The notes below the pieces were generated by a model. That model worked only from the letters and a program-made list of their open reading frames with translations. It did no database searches and was not told the DNA's origin. DNA of 64,000 bases, from NCBI GenBank assembly GCA_046351595.1, contig JAXLYE010000009.1:553740-617739 (forward strand). The letters are read 5' to 3'. Within the stretch, counting starts at the first letter, position 1; the number at the start of each line of letters is the position of its first letter. The position numbers and the translations under genes were made by a program. The stretch is from JAXLYE01 sp046351595 (GTDB taxonomy: Bacteria > Myxococcota_A > Polyangia > Palsa-1104 > JAEUJZ01). Positions 33,001-40,979 of the stretch are shown here, piece by piece.

Positions 33001-33832
33001 CCTTGGCGATGACCTGATCGAGCGCGGCCGCCAGGCCCGGCGGCGCGCCGACCTCACGCGCCAGCAAAAGCCTCTTGGGCGGCTCCGCCAGCTTCTCCAG
33101 GATCACCTCGAGCTCGGGGCCGGCGAAGGCCTGCTGACCGGTCAGCGACTCGTATAAGATGGCGCCCAGGGCGAAGACGTCACCGGCGGCGTCTGCGGTC
33201 TGCTGCTCGCCGCTCGCCTGCTCGGGCGCCAGGTACACCAGCTTCGACAGCGGCAGCGACTCGTCCAGGCCGATCGGCCGCTTGCGCAGGTGGTGCAGCG
33301 CGGCGTCGAGCAGCACCGGCTGCCCGGCGTCGACGTCGCGCCCGGCCTCCGTCGGCAGGAGCACGTTCTCGGGACGCAGGTCGCCGTGCACGATGCCGGC
33401 TTTGTGCGCTTCGCCGAGCGCCCGCGCCAGCGCCTGCGCCACGATGCCGGCGGCCAGCGACGGCAGCGGCCCGCGCGACAGGCGCGCGCGCAGCGTCTCG
33501 CCGATCAGAAGCTCGCTGGCCAAAAACGGCGCCCCGTCGGGCGCGAAGCTCAGCTCGACGGGCAAGAAGCCGAACTTGCGCAGCCCCGAGAGCTCGCGCA
33601 GGTCGTGGCGCAGCTTGGCGACGCGCTCGTGGCTCGGGGCGAGCTCGCGGTGCAGGAGCTTCACCGCGTACGGCTGCTTCTGCCGGAGGTGCCAGGCGTT
33701 GTATGTCACGCCCGTCATGCCCTGCCCGAGGAAGGCATCCAAGCGATAGCTGCCGCTGAGGACGGTGCCGATGCGCTGGCTGGGCGCTACTTCCGGACCT
33801 ATCAGCCAAGTGGGCGTGGACTCTGGGTGCAT
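30095..33832 (-). CDS. Ser/Thr protein kinase-like protein with long coiled coil and membrane anchor
   Basis: A 1,245-aa protein. The kinase fold spans residues 27-300: a Gly-rich loop LGQGMTG, Lys58 in YAVKLL, a catalytic loop HGDLRPEN (149-156) in place of HRDLKPEN, LDAA (175-178) in place of DFG, and APE at 202-204. The key Lys, both Asp and the Asn survive, so activity is possible, but the loop Lys is Arg and the DFG Gly is gone. Residues about 450-860 are a very long Ala/Glu/Arg coiled coil. One transmembrane helix lies near 1020-1045, and the last 200 residues are Pro/Ala/Lys-rich and would be periplasmic. Confidence 0.88.
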   Translation of the reverse strand: MHPESTPTWLIGPEVAPSQRIGTVLSGSYRLDAFLGQGMTGVTYNAWHLRQKQPYAVKLLHRELAPSHERVAKLRHDLRELSGLRKFGFLPVELSFAPDGAPFLASELLIGETLRARLSRGPLPSLAAGIVAQALARALGEAHKAGIVHGDLRPENVLLPTEAGRDVDAGQPVLLDAALHHLRKRPIGLDESLPLSKLVYLAPEQASGEQQTADAAGDVFALGAILYESLTGQQAFAGPELEVILEKLAEPPKRLLLAREVGAPPGLAAALDQVIAKACARDPEERYQSMEEFLKGLASAYTDSGLPLPPPDERVSIDTVQAQNRALRKRTVAVKRVLPTAPLPDAEVVDPSKVLTAASMPLPGPDEIEGDADTTEVRPAQAQSLAAATKPESTVPMKRNTAKQRVLRPTRRARDLSKLVAEIEAGRLTPEQAMAMAQNGDDNSDSDEAYESTDEAPKVVAEQEQLIAEGRAAVLARAEEAKRNREQQLRERQAREKAEAQEMQRRLLDQARAETLGRMRAEWEQSRASKAAASESAKSHKSGGGAAEAVPNAVATKDLATQQSELLAEAQRQAQRLEEERIEAERRAAEEAERARQEAEAAETSRQEAARLEAERRAVEEKEAERAERMRQKSEREALARERAEAAAQERQAKLAEVEAAERAAQEAKRQAEEARQKAEEAKQAVETEEAMSAWEDGLELLVEDAQKKPPPPPPAALREKSEAARMAEDVARTAREQAEAAAEAAARAKEEAESTARAADEARKAKEAAEASRIREASEFAAIIAAAEEARAKEQALREQIFEAELRAKMAEQASVKEQARATRATQALVVIRQVENLARRDPISEEPTVPVMLDETTHPQKRNQPPAPSSVTPLVLSQTTQQVAPPEPSVSYAAFQVTQSMRPGDASGGYTTGQLNAGAIPDASGGYSSAQIAAAALRQATGMTGAQAVQAGAPMHPMSGGPSAPMGMMGSGPVPGMPHIQTGNLPILPGSGPVSMVQPVVVMPQRPADAGGFHFTTRSLVGTLGMTSVLSGVIGSLLTLLVLRSQQSGGPPPVPAPAETDTEARGERGQTRPTGPAVTPSVTPPVAPPSSVPTTSPGTSAPTSPTPPTSTPTPVMPIGTGGPRPGLRPPSVLLPPLRLASEQPTMPPRPSQWLLKNAARPAQGGAAAQPGAKTPGESSLEAPETPDSKPAPEAKPATETKPAAKPAGDVKPAAKPATDSKPAAKSSDGKPAPEDGLRNPFGK

Positions 33833-34039
33833 GGGCGAGACCAGGTAGATGCAGGGAACTGTTGCTCAAAGTAACACGAATTACGCACGGATGGGCGCGT
33901 ACATCGTGGAACAGTCCCCGCAGGAACCCGGATCCAGCCTGAATTCAGAGGGTGAGGCGGTTTGGAGGACGTACCAGTCAGGCCGGACGGCCTGCTGAAA
34001 AAAAGAAAGCTGCCTGACAGAACGAGCTAAAGAAAAGGG

Positions 34040-36184
34040 CTAGCGCTTGGCCAGCGCCTGGCGCCCCAGGATGACCGCGAGCCCCGTAAACACGCCGAAG
34101 GCCAGCAGGTCGCCCGGTCCGCCCAGGCGCTCCCAGTAGTCGTGGCCCAGGTCGAGGCGCTTGGCCAGCGGCTCGGCGAAGCCGGTCAGGAAGGCGACGA
34201 GCATGCCGGCGAGCGACCCGCCCGCCACCAGCCCCGTCGCGTAGAGCATGCCCGGTCCGATGTCCGACTCGGCCGCCGCCGGCCCGCCCGCCGAGCGCGC
34301 CCGCTGCTTGTTGACCACCCAGCGCACGACGCCGCCCGCGAAGATCGGTGCCGTCGTCGCCAGCGGCAGGTAGGCACCGACGGCCCAGGACAGCGCGTGC
34401 GCCCCGGCCAGCTGCGCCATCAGCGCCAGCGTGACCCCGACGAGCACCGGCCCCCACGGCAGCTGCTGGCTGAGCTGGCCCTTGATCATCGTCGCCATCA
34501 GCACCGACTGCGGCGCCGGGAAGCGCTCGGTGCCGATGGCGTGCTGCACCCCCGGCACCGAGCGATCGAGCAAGAGCAGCGTGCCGCCGATGGCCAGCAC
34601 CGACACCAGCACGCCGATGATCAGCCCGATCTGCTGCTTGTAGGGCGTCGCTCCGACGAGGTAGCCGGTCTTTAAGTCCTGCGAGGTCGCGCCTGCGTTG
34701 GCGGCGGCGATGCAGACGATCGAGCCGACCATCAGCGCCACCGTCTGGTAGGCGTCGCCGTGCCAGCCGATCGAGATGAACACCAGGCACGTGCCCATCA
34801 GCGTCGCGATGGTCATGCCCGAGATGGGGTTGGACGAGCTGCCGATGATGCCGACGATGCGGCTGGCCACGGTCACGAAGAAGAAGCCGAAGACCACCAC
34901 CAGCCCCGAGGTGACCAGCGACCCCGGGAACTTGCCCGGCAGGTTCGGCAGGATCGCCAGCAGCACCAGCAGCACCACGGTGCCGATGATGACCAGCGGC
35001 AGCGGGATGTCGCGCTCGGTGCGGATCGGGCCGTCCTCGCCCTTGTTGCCGCCGCGCAGGTCGCGGATCGAGTCGCGGAAGCTCGACCAGATGGTCGGCA
35101 GCGTCTTGATCAGCGTGATGACGCCGGCGCAGGCGACGGCGCCGGCGCCGATGTAGCGCACATAGGCGCGGTAGATCTGCTCGGCGACCGAGTGCGAGGC
35201 GATCCAGGCGTCGGTGTAGCCGAGCGTGTGCAGGTCGAGGATGCGCTGCGCCTCGGGGACGTACATCGAGATCAGCGGGATCAGCGCCAGCCACGACAGC
35301 ACGCCGCCCGAGACCATCTCGGCGGCGATGCGCGGACCGACGATGTAGCCGACGCCCAGGTACTCGGGGGTGACGTTGCACTCGAGGGTGGCGTTGGGGT
35401 AGACGCTGCGCGGGCCGGTGCGCACGCCGGGTGTGTCGCGGAACAGGCGAAGGACGCCCATCAAGACCCAGTAGCCGGCGGCGGCGAAGACGCCGTGGAA
35501 GACCTTGCGCGCCAGGTCGCCGCCCTTCTCGCCGACCATCAGCACCTCGGCGCAGGCCGTGCCCTCGGGGTAGGGCAGCTTGCCGTGCTCCTTGACGATG
35601 AGGCTGCGGCGCAAAGGGATCATGAACAGCACGCCGAGGATGCCGCCCACCGCCGCCAGCGTCAGGATCTGCCAGTACTTGAAGAAGCTCTCGCCGCCCG
35701 AGAGGAACAGGAGCGCCGGCACCGTGAAGACCACGCCCGAGGCGATGGACTCGCCGGCCGAGCCCAGCGTCTGCACGATGTTGTTCTCGAGGATGGTGCT
35801 CTTGCCGAAGCGCTTGAAGACGGCGATGGACAGGACGGCGATGGGGATGGACGCCGAGATCGTCAGGCCGGCGCGCAGCGCCAGGTACACCGTCGAGGCG
35901 CCGAACAGGATGCCGAACGCCATGCCGAGCAGGATGGCCTTGGGCGTAAGCTCCGGCAGCTCGCGGTCGGCGGCGATGTACGGCCGGTGGACCGCGGCGC
36001 CGGTGCCGTGGGCGTGGGCGTGGGCATGACCGGAGTCGTGCGGGTTGACCGGGCCGGAGTCCTGCACCGGCAGCGGCACCGGCACCATGTGAGAGCGGGC
36101 CGGGACCTGCGGACCGGGCGAGCTCGAGACGGGCTGCGCCGCGCGTTTCGCGAGCGCGCGCTGGGAGTTCTTACGGGGAGGCAT
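34040..36184 (-). CDS. OPT-family oligopeptide/metal transporter
   Basis: A 714-aa polytopic inner-membrane protein. It has about 14-16 hydrophobic segments and blocks seen in OPT proteins: ELTPKAILLGMAFGILFGASTVYLALRAGLTI, SAGESIASGVVFT, IPLRRSLIVKEHGKLPYPEGTACAEVL and DLKTGYLVGATPYKQQ. A His-rich stretch (HDSGHAHAHAHGTGAAVH) precedes the first helix and might bind metal. Relatives carry oligopeptides or metal-chelates by proton symport. The start is uncertain: ATG 36184, ATG 36205 or TTG 36226, and none has a clear ribosome binding site. Confidence 0.9.
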   Translation of the reverse strand: MPPRKNSQRALAKRAAQPVSSSPGPQVPARSHMVPVPLPVQDSGPVNPHDSGHAHAHAHGTGAAVHRPYIAADRELPELTPKAILLGMAFGILFGASTVYLALRAGLTISASIPIAVLSIAVFKRFGKSTILENNIVQTLGSAGESIASGVVFTVPALLFLSGGESFFKYWQILTLAAVGGILGVLFMIPLRRSLIVKEHGKLPYPEGTACAEVLMVGEKGGDLARKVFHGVFAAAGYWVLMGVLRLFRDTPGVRTGPRSVYPNATLECNVTPEYLGVGYIVGPRIAAEMVSGGVLSWLALIPLISMYVPEAQRILDLHTLGYTDAWIASHSVAEQIYRAYVRYIGAGAVACAGVITLIKTLPTIWSSFRDSIRDLRGGNKGEDGPIRTERDIPLPLVIIGTVVLLVLLAILPNLPGKFPGSLVTSGLVVVFGFFFVTVASRIVGIIGSSSNPISGMTIATLMGTCLVFISIGWHGDAYQTVALMVGSIVCIAAANAGATSQDLKTGYLVGATPYKQQIGLIIGVLVSVLAIGGTLLLLDRSVPGVQHAIGTERFPAPQSVLMATMIKGQLSQQLPWGPVLVGVTLALMAQLAGAHALSWAVGAYLPLATTAPIFAGGVVRWVVNKQRARSAGGPAAAESDIGPGMLYATGLVAGGSLAGMLVAFLTGFAEPLAKRLDLGHDYWERLGGPGDLLAFGVFTGLAVILGRQALAKR

Positions 36185-36268
36185 CGCGATCGGCGACGCT
36201 ACCATTTCGCGGTCGGACCGTGTCAATTCCTCAGAGAGGGCGCCGCACGCTTCCTTGCGGCCCGGGCG

Positions 36269-36499
36269 TCAGGGCCTGGGGCGGGTCAGCTTGCAGGCGT
36301 GCCCGAGGATCTGCGGCCCGTCGACGGTATCGGTCGGCGTCGGCTGCCAGCCGGCGAGCACGCGAGCCTCGAGCAGCTCGTCGGCGCTTGGCTTGTGGTC
36401 CCAGACCGACACCCCACGCTCCGCTCCAGCCCGCTCGATAGCGACGGAGAGCGACCTCGCGGCCGGTCTGCTGCGGCGCCCGGGACAGGCCCGGGACAC
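36269..36499 (-). CDS. Possible small protein or gene remnant
   Basis: A 76-aa frame lies 24 bp downstream of the recombinase gene. Its last 45 codons (from about VSVWDHKPSADELLEARVLAGW) have strong G/C third positions and ordinary composition, while the first 30 are Arg/Pro-rich and may not be coding. It could be the 3' end of a decayed gene next to the integrase. I recognise no family. Confidence 0.3.
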   Translation of the reverse strand: MSRACPGRRSRPAARSLSVAIERAGAERGVSVWDHKPSADELLEARVLAGWQPTPTDTVDGPQILGHACKLTRPRP

Positions 36500-36523
36500 G
36501 ATCCACCTGCTACGGGCTACGGG

Positions 36524-37600
36524 CTACGGGCGGCCCTTGCCGAGCAGCAGCAGCCGGGCGGCGGCGTCCGAGGCCTGCTTGGAGCCCTTGGCCGCGTAGT
36601 GCTCCAGCGTCATCTTGACCGAGGCGTGGCCGAGCACGGACGCGACGAGCTCGGGCGTTGCCCCCGCGTGCAGCGCCGTGGTGGCCTGCAGCCCGCGCAG
36701 CGAGTGGGCGCACACGATCGGTACGCCGGCCAGGCGGCACAGCCGCCGCACCGAGTTGTTGACCCAGCTCCTGTGGTGCCGCCGTCCGTCGTCGGTCGAC
36801 CAGAGCAGCGCCGTGCCGACCTTGTCCCGCGCGAGCCCGCACAGGATCGGGCGCAGCACCTGCGGCACGCGCACCGCCCGCCGGCTGCCCTCGGTCTTGC
36901 GCTGAAAGGCGTCGGTGTCGTCGACCCACAGGATCGCCCCGCCGTCGTCCAGGTCGCGCGCGGTGCGGCTGTCGATCTCGCCGGGTCGCAGCGCCATCAG
37001 CAGGCCCACCAGCGCCGCCGCCGCGCCGCTGTCGCCCCGCTGCGCCTGCAAGAGGCACGTCGTATAAAGAGCCCGCGCTTCGTCGATCCGCAGCTGCGCC
37101 TTGCCCTTGCGCCGGCGGCCGATCGGCTTCACCTCGGCGAGCGGGTTGCTGCGCAGCCAGGACTGCTCCACGCAGTGCGAGAGGAAGCGCCGCGCCATCT
37201 TCAGGTACGTCTGGTGGCTGTCGGCGCTCAGCGGCCGCCCGGTGCGCCGCGGCTCGGTCCGCAGGCGCTCGTACAGCGACGCGCCCACCGTCGAGTTCAC
37301 GCGCGCGAGCGGCGCATCGAAGTGGCCCGCGAAGAACATGCGCAGGCCCTTGTCTTCGCTGCGCAGCGTCTCCGGCCGCGCCCCGTCCTGCCGGCTGCGC
37401 GAAAGGAAGTGCTCGACGGCGTCGCGTACGCTCAGCCCGCCGCTCTCGACCGCGGCCCGCGCCGCCCCCTCGGCGACCGCGCGAGCGGCCTCGGGGCTGG
37501 GCGCGCTCGGTCGGCACCACATCCGGCGCCCCGCGAGAACCAGTCGACAGCGCCACTTCTCGCCGTGGCGGTAAGGCCCTTCGATTCGGATCTGGGACAT
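36524..37600 (-). CDS. Tyrosine recombinase/phage-type integrase
   Basis: A 358-aa protein with an N-terminal arm-type domain (residues 1-60), a SAM-like core-binding domain (about 58-165) and a catalytic domain (170-350). The full active-site set is present: Arg205 (ALRPGEID), Lys235 (FQRKTEG), His299 and Arg302 (AHSLRG), His325 (LGHAS) and the nucleophile Tyr335 (LEHYAAKG). It would catalyse site-specific integration or excision. No tRNA, phage gene or attachment-site repeat is visible around it, so the element it served cannot be bounded. The atypical M23 peptidase gene lies next to it. Confidence 0.92.
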   Translation of the reverse strand: MSQIRIEGPYRHGEKWRCRLVLAGRRMWCRPSAPSPEAARAVAEGAARAAVESGGLSVRDAVEHFLSRSRQDGARPETLRSEDKGLRMFFAGHFDAPLARVNSTVGASLYERLRTEPRRTGRPLSADSHQTYLKMARRFLSHCVEQSWLRSNPLAEVKPIGRRRKGKAQLRIDEARALYTTCLLQAQRGDSGAAAALVGLLMALRPGEIDSRTARDLDDGGAILWVDDTDAFQRKTEGSRRAVRVPQVLRPILCGLARDKVGTALLWSTDDGRRHHRSWVNNSVRRLCRLAGVPIVCAHSLRGLQATTALHAGATPELVASVLGHASVKMTLEHYAAKGSKQASDAAARLLLLGKGRP

Positions 37601-37836
37601 GTCGCGCTCACGCTTCCCCCTGCAGCGTCGTCGCTGCAGAGGGCTCCCCCGACCGCACGCGGCCCGGCGCGAGCTACCAAGGAACGAGCCAAGGAATGAG
37701 CTCGGCCCGAGCGGGGCGGTCTGCCTTGATGATGACGAGACTCTGTCCGATCTTATCCGGACTTGGACCGGCGCCTATCGACAAATAACGGCCGGACCGT
37801 GGGGCCCGCTGAGCGCCCAAGCGCCCACATCGGCGC

Positions 37837-38355
37837 TCAGTCGATGTAGCCGATGATCGTGCTACGGTTGACGCTCTGTCCCTTGCTGACGCGGTACCAC
37901 GACGTGTCGTTGGTGCCGTACCGGTCGTACTGCAGGTGCGCGTGCGGACCGGTGGCGTGACCAGTGGCGCCGATGTTGCCGACCTGGCAGCGATCACACG
38001 TCCGATCATAGGAGTCGCCGGTCTTGATGAAGTGCCACTGCCGGAAGGTGTAGCCGTCCGCGAAGGTGTGCTTGGCCTCGTTCTGGTTGCCGCTGCCGTT
38101 GCCCTTGCAGACGACCCCGGTGGTGCGGATGGTGACGTCCCAGGACAGCGAGCCCTTGACCGCGGTCTCCGCGCCCCAGTAGTTGCAGCTGGACGCACCG
38201 ACGTCGACCGCGCGGTGCGGGGTCCCGTCCGAGTACGTCGTGGTCGCGGTCACGATACCGGGGAAGGGCGAGTACACCTCGCGCGCCTCGATACCCGCCG
38301 GCGCCAGCCCCAACACACCGATCGCCAGGATCGTCCCGTTCACCTTATTGAGCAT
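37837..38355 (-). CDS. Secreted M23-family peptidase-like protein
   Basis: A 172-aa protein with AAGGAGG 5 nt before the ATG. A signal peptide (GTILAIGVLGLAPAGIEA) precedes a LasA/M23-type zinc site: His47 and Asp51 in PHRAVDVG and the HAH pair at 138-140 in TGPHAHLQYD. Two cysteine pairs (SCNYW/VVCKG and RTCDRCQVG) could form disulfides. It is predicted to cut peptidoglycan cross-bridges or another Gly-rich peptide outside the cell. Its codon use is visibly less GC-biased than its neighbours, and it sits beside the integrase, so transfer is plausible. Confidence 0.85.
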   Translation of the reverse strand: MLNKVNGTILAIGVLGLAPAGIEAREVYSPFPGIVTATTTYSDGTPHRAVDVGASSCNYWGAETAVKGSLSWDVTIRTTGVVCKGNGSGNQNEAKHTFADGYTFRQWHFIKTGDSYDRTCDRCQVGNIGATGHATGPHAHLQYDRYGTNDTSWYRVSKGQSVNRSTIIGYID

Positions 38356-38360
38356 CCCGT

Positions 38361-38367
38361 CCTCCTT
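38361..38367 (-). promoter_or_regulatory. Strong ribosome binding site of the M23 gene
   Basis: AAGGAGG on the minus strand, 5 nt before the ATG at 38355. It is the best Shine-Dalgarno match among the genes here. Confidence 0.75.
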
Positions 38368-38405
38368 CTGTCCCAGACTCTGTCTGGTCTGTTCCCTGTC
38401 TGTTT

Positions 38406-38495
38406 CGGACTCTGTTGTTTCGGACTCTGTTGCTTCGGACTCTGTTGCTTCGGACTCTGTTGCTTCGGACTCTGTTGCTTCGGACTCTGTTGTTC
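38406..38495. repeat. 15-bp tandem array upstream of the M23 gene
   Basis: Six copies of CGGACTCTGTTGCTT (variants GTTT and GTTC at the ends) lie head to tail, with degenerate copies continuing towards 38370. The array sits 50-140 bp upstream of the M23 start and downstream of the HEAT gene stop, so it lies in the M23 promoter or leader. It is much less GC-rich than its surroundings. Confidence 0.93.
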
Positions 38496-38515
38496 ATGCG
38501 CAGCCGTGTCGGTTG

Positions 38516-39508
38516 TTAACCTGACGGCTGCAGCCGCTGCTTCTCGCGCAGGATCAGGCTCCACTCCTGCAGGCCCAGGCCCAGCACGCGGATCCAGGCG
38601 TCAGCCTCGGCGCGCAGCTCGGGGTGCACGCCGCGCAGCTTCTGCAGCTCGGGCACGGAGCCGGCGAACCCGAGCCGGGCGATGCTCTGCAGCAGCGCCT
38701 TGCCGACCATCGGGTCCTGCTCGTCCCGGTACACTGCGATCAGCGCGTCGCGCGCGCGCGCCATCTCGGACGCGGGCACGCCGCCGAGCGCCAGGGCCGC
38801 GGCGCGGCGCACGTCCGCCTCGTCGCTGCGCAGCAGCCGCTTCAGGGTGTCCGCGGAGCCCTCGCTGACCGCCTCGGTCGACAGGCTGCCGAGGATGCGC
38901 GCGGTCACGCGGGCATCGCTCGTCGCCGCCGCAGCCGCCACCGCGGCGTCCGCGGCCGGGCCGGAGTGTCCCGAGTAGACGTGCAGGTTGTCCTCGATGA
39001 GGTTGGTAGCTGCCTCCTTTTGCACCTCGGGGGACGGATCGCGGACCAGGCGCTGGTACAGGTCGCCGGTGCTCGCCGTCGCGCTAGTCCGTCGCAGACC
39101 GCGCAGCGTGGCGGCGCGCACCGCCGGATCCGCGTCGTCGAGCGCGCGCCGGGCCGCGGTCTGCAGCGCGCTATCGTCGATCCCCCGCTCGGTCCGCGCG
39201 GCCAGCGCCGCGGCCAGGTGCTCGACGAGCGCTGGGTCCTTCTCGCGCGCGAATGCGGCGCGCAGCTCGGTGGCCGACAGGTGCACCGCGGACTCCTGCA
39301 GCAGCGTGCGCAGGTAGCGCCGGTAGGCCTCGGAGCGCGAGCGCAGGCCGCGCCGGATCTGTGCGAGCAGCCCGTCGAGCGAGCAGGTCTCTCCGCGCAG
39401 CGCGGGCGCCTGCTCAACGGACAGCGGCTGCGCGGTCGCGGGGCACGGACCGCGCCCAAGCAGCATCCCGATCAGACAGAGCGTGCGCAGCGTCCTCGTA
39501 GGGTTCAT
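38516..39508 (-). CDS. Exported HEAT-repeat protein (330 aa)
   Basis: A signal-like N-terminus (LCLIGMLLGRGPCPATA) with a Cys that might act as a lipobox precedes about six to seven HEAT/PBS-type helical repeats (for example DDADPAVRAATLRGLRR, RSDEADVRRAAALALGGVP, DEQDPMVGKALLQSIARLG). Such arrays bind proteins. It lies 13 bp after the second HEAT-repeat gene on the same strand, so the two are probably co-transcribed and may act together in the periplasm. Confidence 0.78.
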   Translation of the reverse strand: MNPTRTLRTLCLIGMLLGRGPCPATAQPLSVEQAPALRGETCSLDGLLAQIRRGLRSRSEAYRRYLRTLLQESAVHLSATELRAAFAREKDPALVEHLAAALAARTERGIDDSALQTAARRALDDADPAVRAATLRGLRRTSATASTGDLYQRLVRDPSPEVQKEAATNLIEDNLHVYSGHSGPAADAAVAAAAATSDARVTARILGSLSTEAVSEGSADTLKRLLRSDEADVRRAAALALGGVPASEMARARDALIAVYRDEQDPMVGKALLQSIARLGFAGSVPELQKLRGVHPELRAEADAWIRVLGLGLQEWSLILREKQRLQPSG

Positions 39509-39521
39509 GCGATCCTCGCTC

Positions 39522-40760
39522 TCAGGAGTGGCGGTCGAGGCAGCCGTGCGGATCCTGCGACGGGAGGCTCAGCCACACCCGCTCGAAGTCGACGACGCCG
39601 CTGGCGTAGATCTGCTCGAACGCACGGTAGTCGGGCTGGAAGCGCGGATCCTGCACCGCCATCTCCGCGAGCACGGGCAGCGCGTCCTTGCCCGCGAGCC
39701 GTGCGGCGAAGCGGAACAGCGCCCAGCGCACGCACACGTCCCGCTCACCGGCGAAGGTGCTGGCGAACAGCGCCAGCGTCCCCTTCTTGTCGTCGGACAG
39801 CGACAGCGCGTGCACCGCCGCCTCGCGGACCTCGTCGCTGCCCTCGCTCGCAAGGAGCCGGGCGTAGCGCTGCGTCGTCGACGGATCGAGCCGCGGCGCC
39901 GCGTGCATCGGCATGGACACCGCCAGATAGCGGACGTCCTCGTCGAGCGAGGCCGCGCCGATGGTCAGCAGCTGGTCCAGGTACGGGCCCGCGTCGCCGC
40001 CGCGCTGCAGATCGCGGCTCAAGACCCGCCCCAGGGTGCGCGTCGCCGCCCAGCCGGCGTCTCCCGAGGCGGGGTCGCGGGCAGACTCCGCGAGCCGGGC
40101 GATGACCTCGGGCGCGAGCCGCTTCTGCGTATCCAGCGCCACCAGGAATCCCGCTCGCCGCTCGGCGTCCAGGCGGCTGTCCAGTCCGAGCTCGGTCAGC
40201 TTCGCCGCGACCTGCGGCAGCTGGACGGCCTCGGAGGCGCGCAGCGCCGACAGGAACAGTCCCGCGTCCTGGCTACCGGCCTCGCGGGCCCAGCCGATGA
40301 CCTTCTCAGCGTGTCCGCCGTCGCCGCCGATCAGCTCCGTCAGGCGCTCCTTCAGATAGGCGTGGACCCGCGGATCGCCGCTCGCCAGCAGCGGCGCCGC
40401 CCACGCGCGGAAGGTCTCGAGCGTCACCCCCTCATTGAATCGATCCAGCTCGGCCCAGCAGGTAGTGCGCTCAGGCTGCGGCGGTCGCTCGGCCTCTTCT
40501 CCGTCCGTCCGCTGCGGGGCGCGGAGCCCGCTGCTGCTCCGCCGTACGGAAGGAGCCTGGTGCGCCGCGGGCGCCTCCGCGCGCAGCGTCCCCTGGTTCA
40601 CGGCACGTCCGCAGCTGCGCGCCCCGAGCACCGCGCCCAGGAGCAGCGTAGCCGTCCCCAGCCAGAGCGCGAGCCGCGCCCGGATTCCCAGCCCGCGCCG
40701 CGAGCTCCCGCGCCGCGAGCGTGCAACCGATTCAAGGGTCGGAGGAGTCGGTGTTTTCAT
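39522..40760 (-). CDS. Membrane-anchored HEAT-repeat protein (412 aa)
   Basis: The start at 40760 is chosen over an upstream in-frame ATG because it leads directly into a basic N-terminus and a single transmembrane helix (RLALWLGTATLLLGAVLGA, about residues 28-46). A Pro/Ser linker follows, then about eight helical repeats of HEAT type (AAKLTELGLDSRLDAERRAGFLVALD, SDEVREAAVHALSLSDD). The C-terminus ends DPHGCLDRHS. The topology puts the repeats in the periplasm. It forms an operon with the following HEAT protein. Confidence 0.78.
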   Translation of the reverse strand: MKTPTPPTLESVARSRRGSSRRGLGIRARLALWLGTATLLLGAVLGARSCGRAVNQGTLRAEAPAAHQAPSVRRSSSGLRAPQRTDGEEAERPPQPERTTCWAELDRFNEGVTLETFRAWAAPLLASGDPRVHAYLKERLTELIGGDGGHAEKVIGWAREAGSQDAGLFLSALRASEAVQLPQVAAKLTELGLDSRLDAERRAGFLVALDTQKRLAPEVIARLAESARDPASGDAGWAATRTLGRVLSRDLQRGGDAGPYLDQLLTIGAASLDEDVRYLAVSMPMHAAPRLDPSTTQRYARLLASEGSDEVREAAVHALSLSDDKKGTLALFASTFAGERDVCVRWALFRFAARLAGKDALPVLAEMAVQDPRFQPDYRAFEQIYASGVVDFERVWLSLPSQDPHGCLDRHS

Positions 40761-40979
40761 TGCTGAGCTGTTCTTCGGCGACGAACTTCCGTCCGCGCGA
40801 AGGTATTGCCATCCGGCTCGGCATTGCACGCCTTTTCTCGTCAGTGCAGCCAGACACACGGACAGGCGTCTGGTCGACCGCCGGCGGCAATCAGCAGGCG
40901 CCGATCCAGAGCAGGACGGAATCCCGTTCGGACTCCGAAAGGACTCCGGACCGGGCTCTGGGAAGGCCGCGCGCGGCGG

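Noticed and set aside
30338..33874. Several plus-strand frames antisense to the kinase-like gene
   Set aside because: They are Arg/Ser/Ala-rich shadows of the coiled-coil coding sequence with no domain.
36221..36226. TTGACA as a -35 box for the OPT transporter gene
   Set aside because: No acceptable -10 hexamer at the right spacing, and the start codon of the gene is itself uncertain.
34760..37699. Long plus-strand open frame across the transporter and integrase
   Set aside because: It runs antisense to two well-supported genes and has low-complexity composition.
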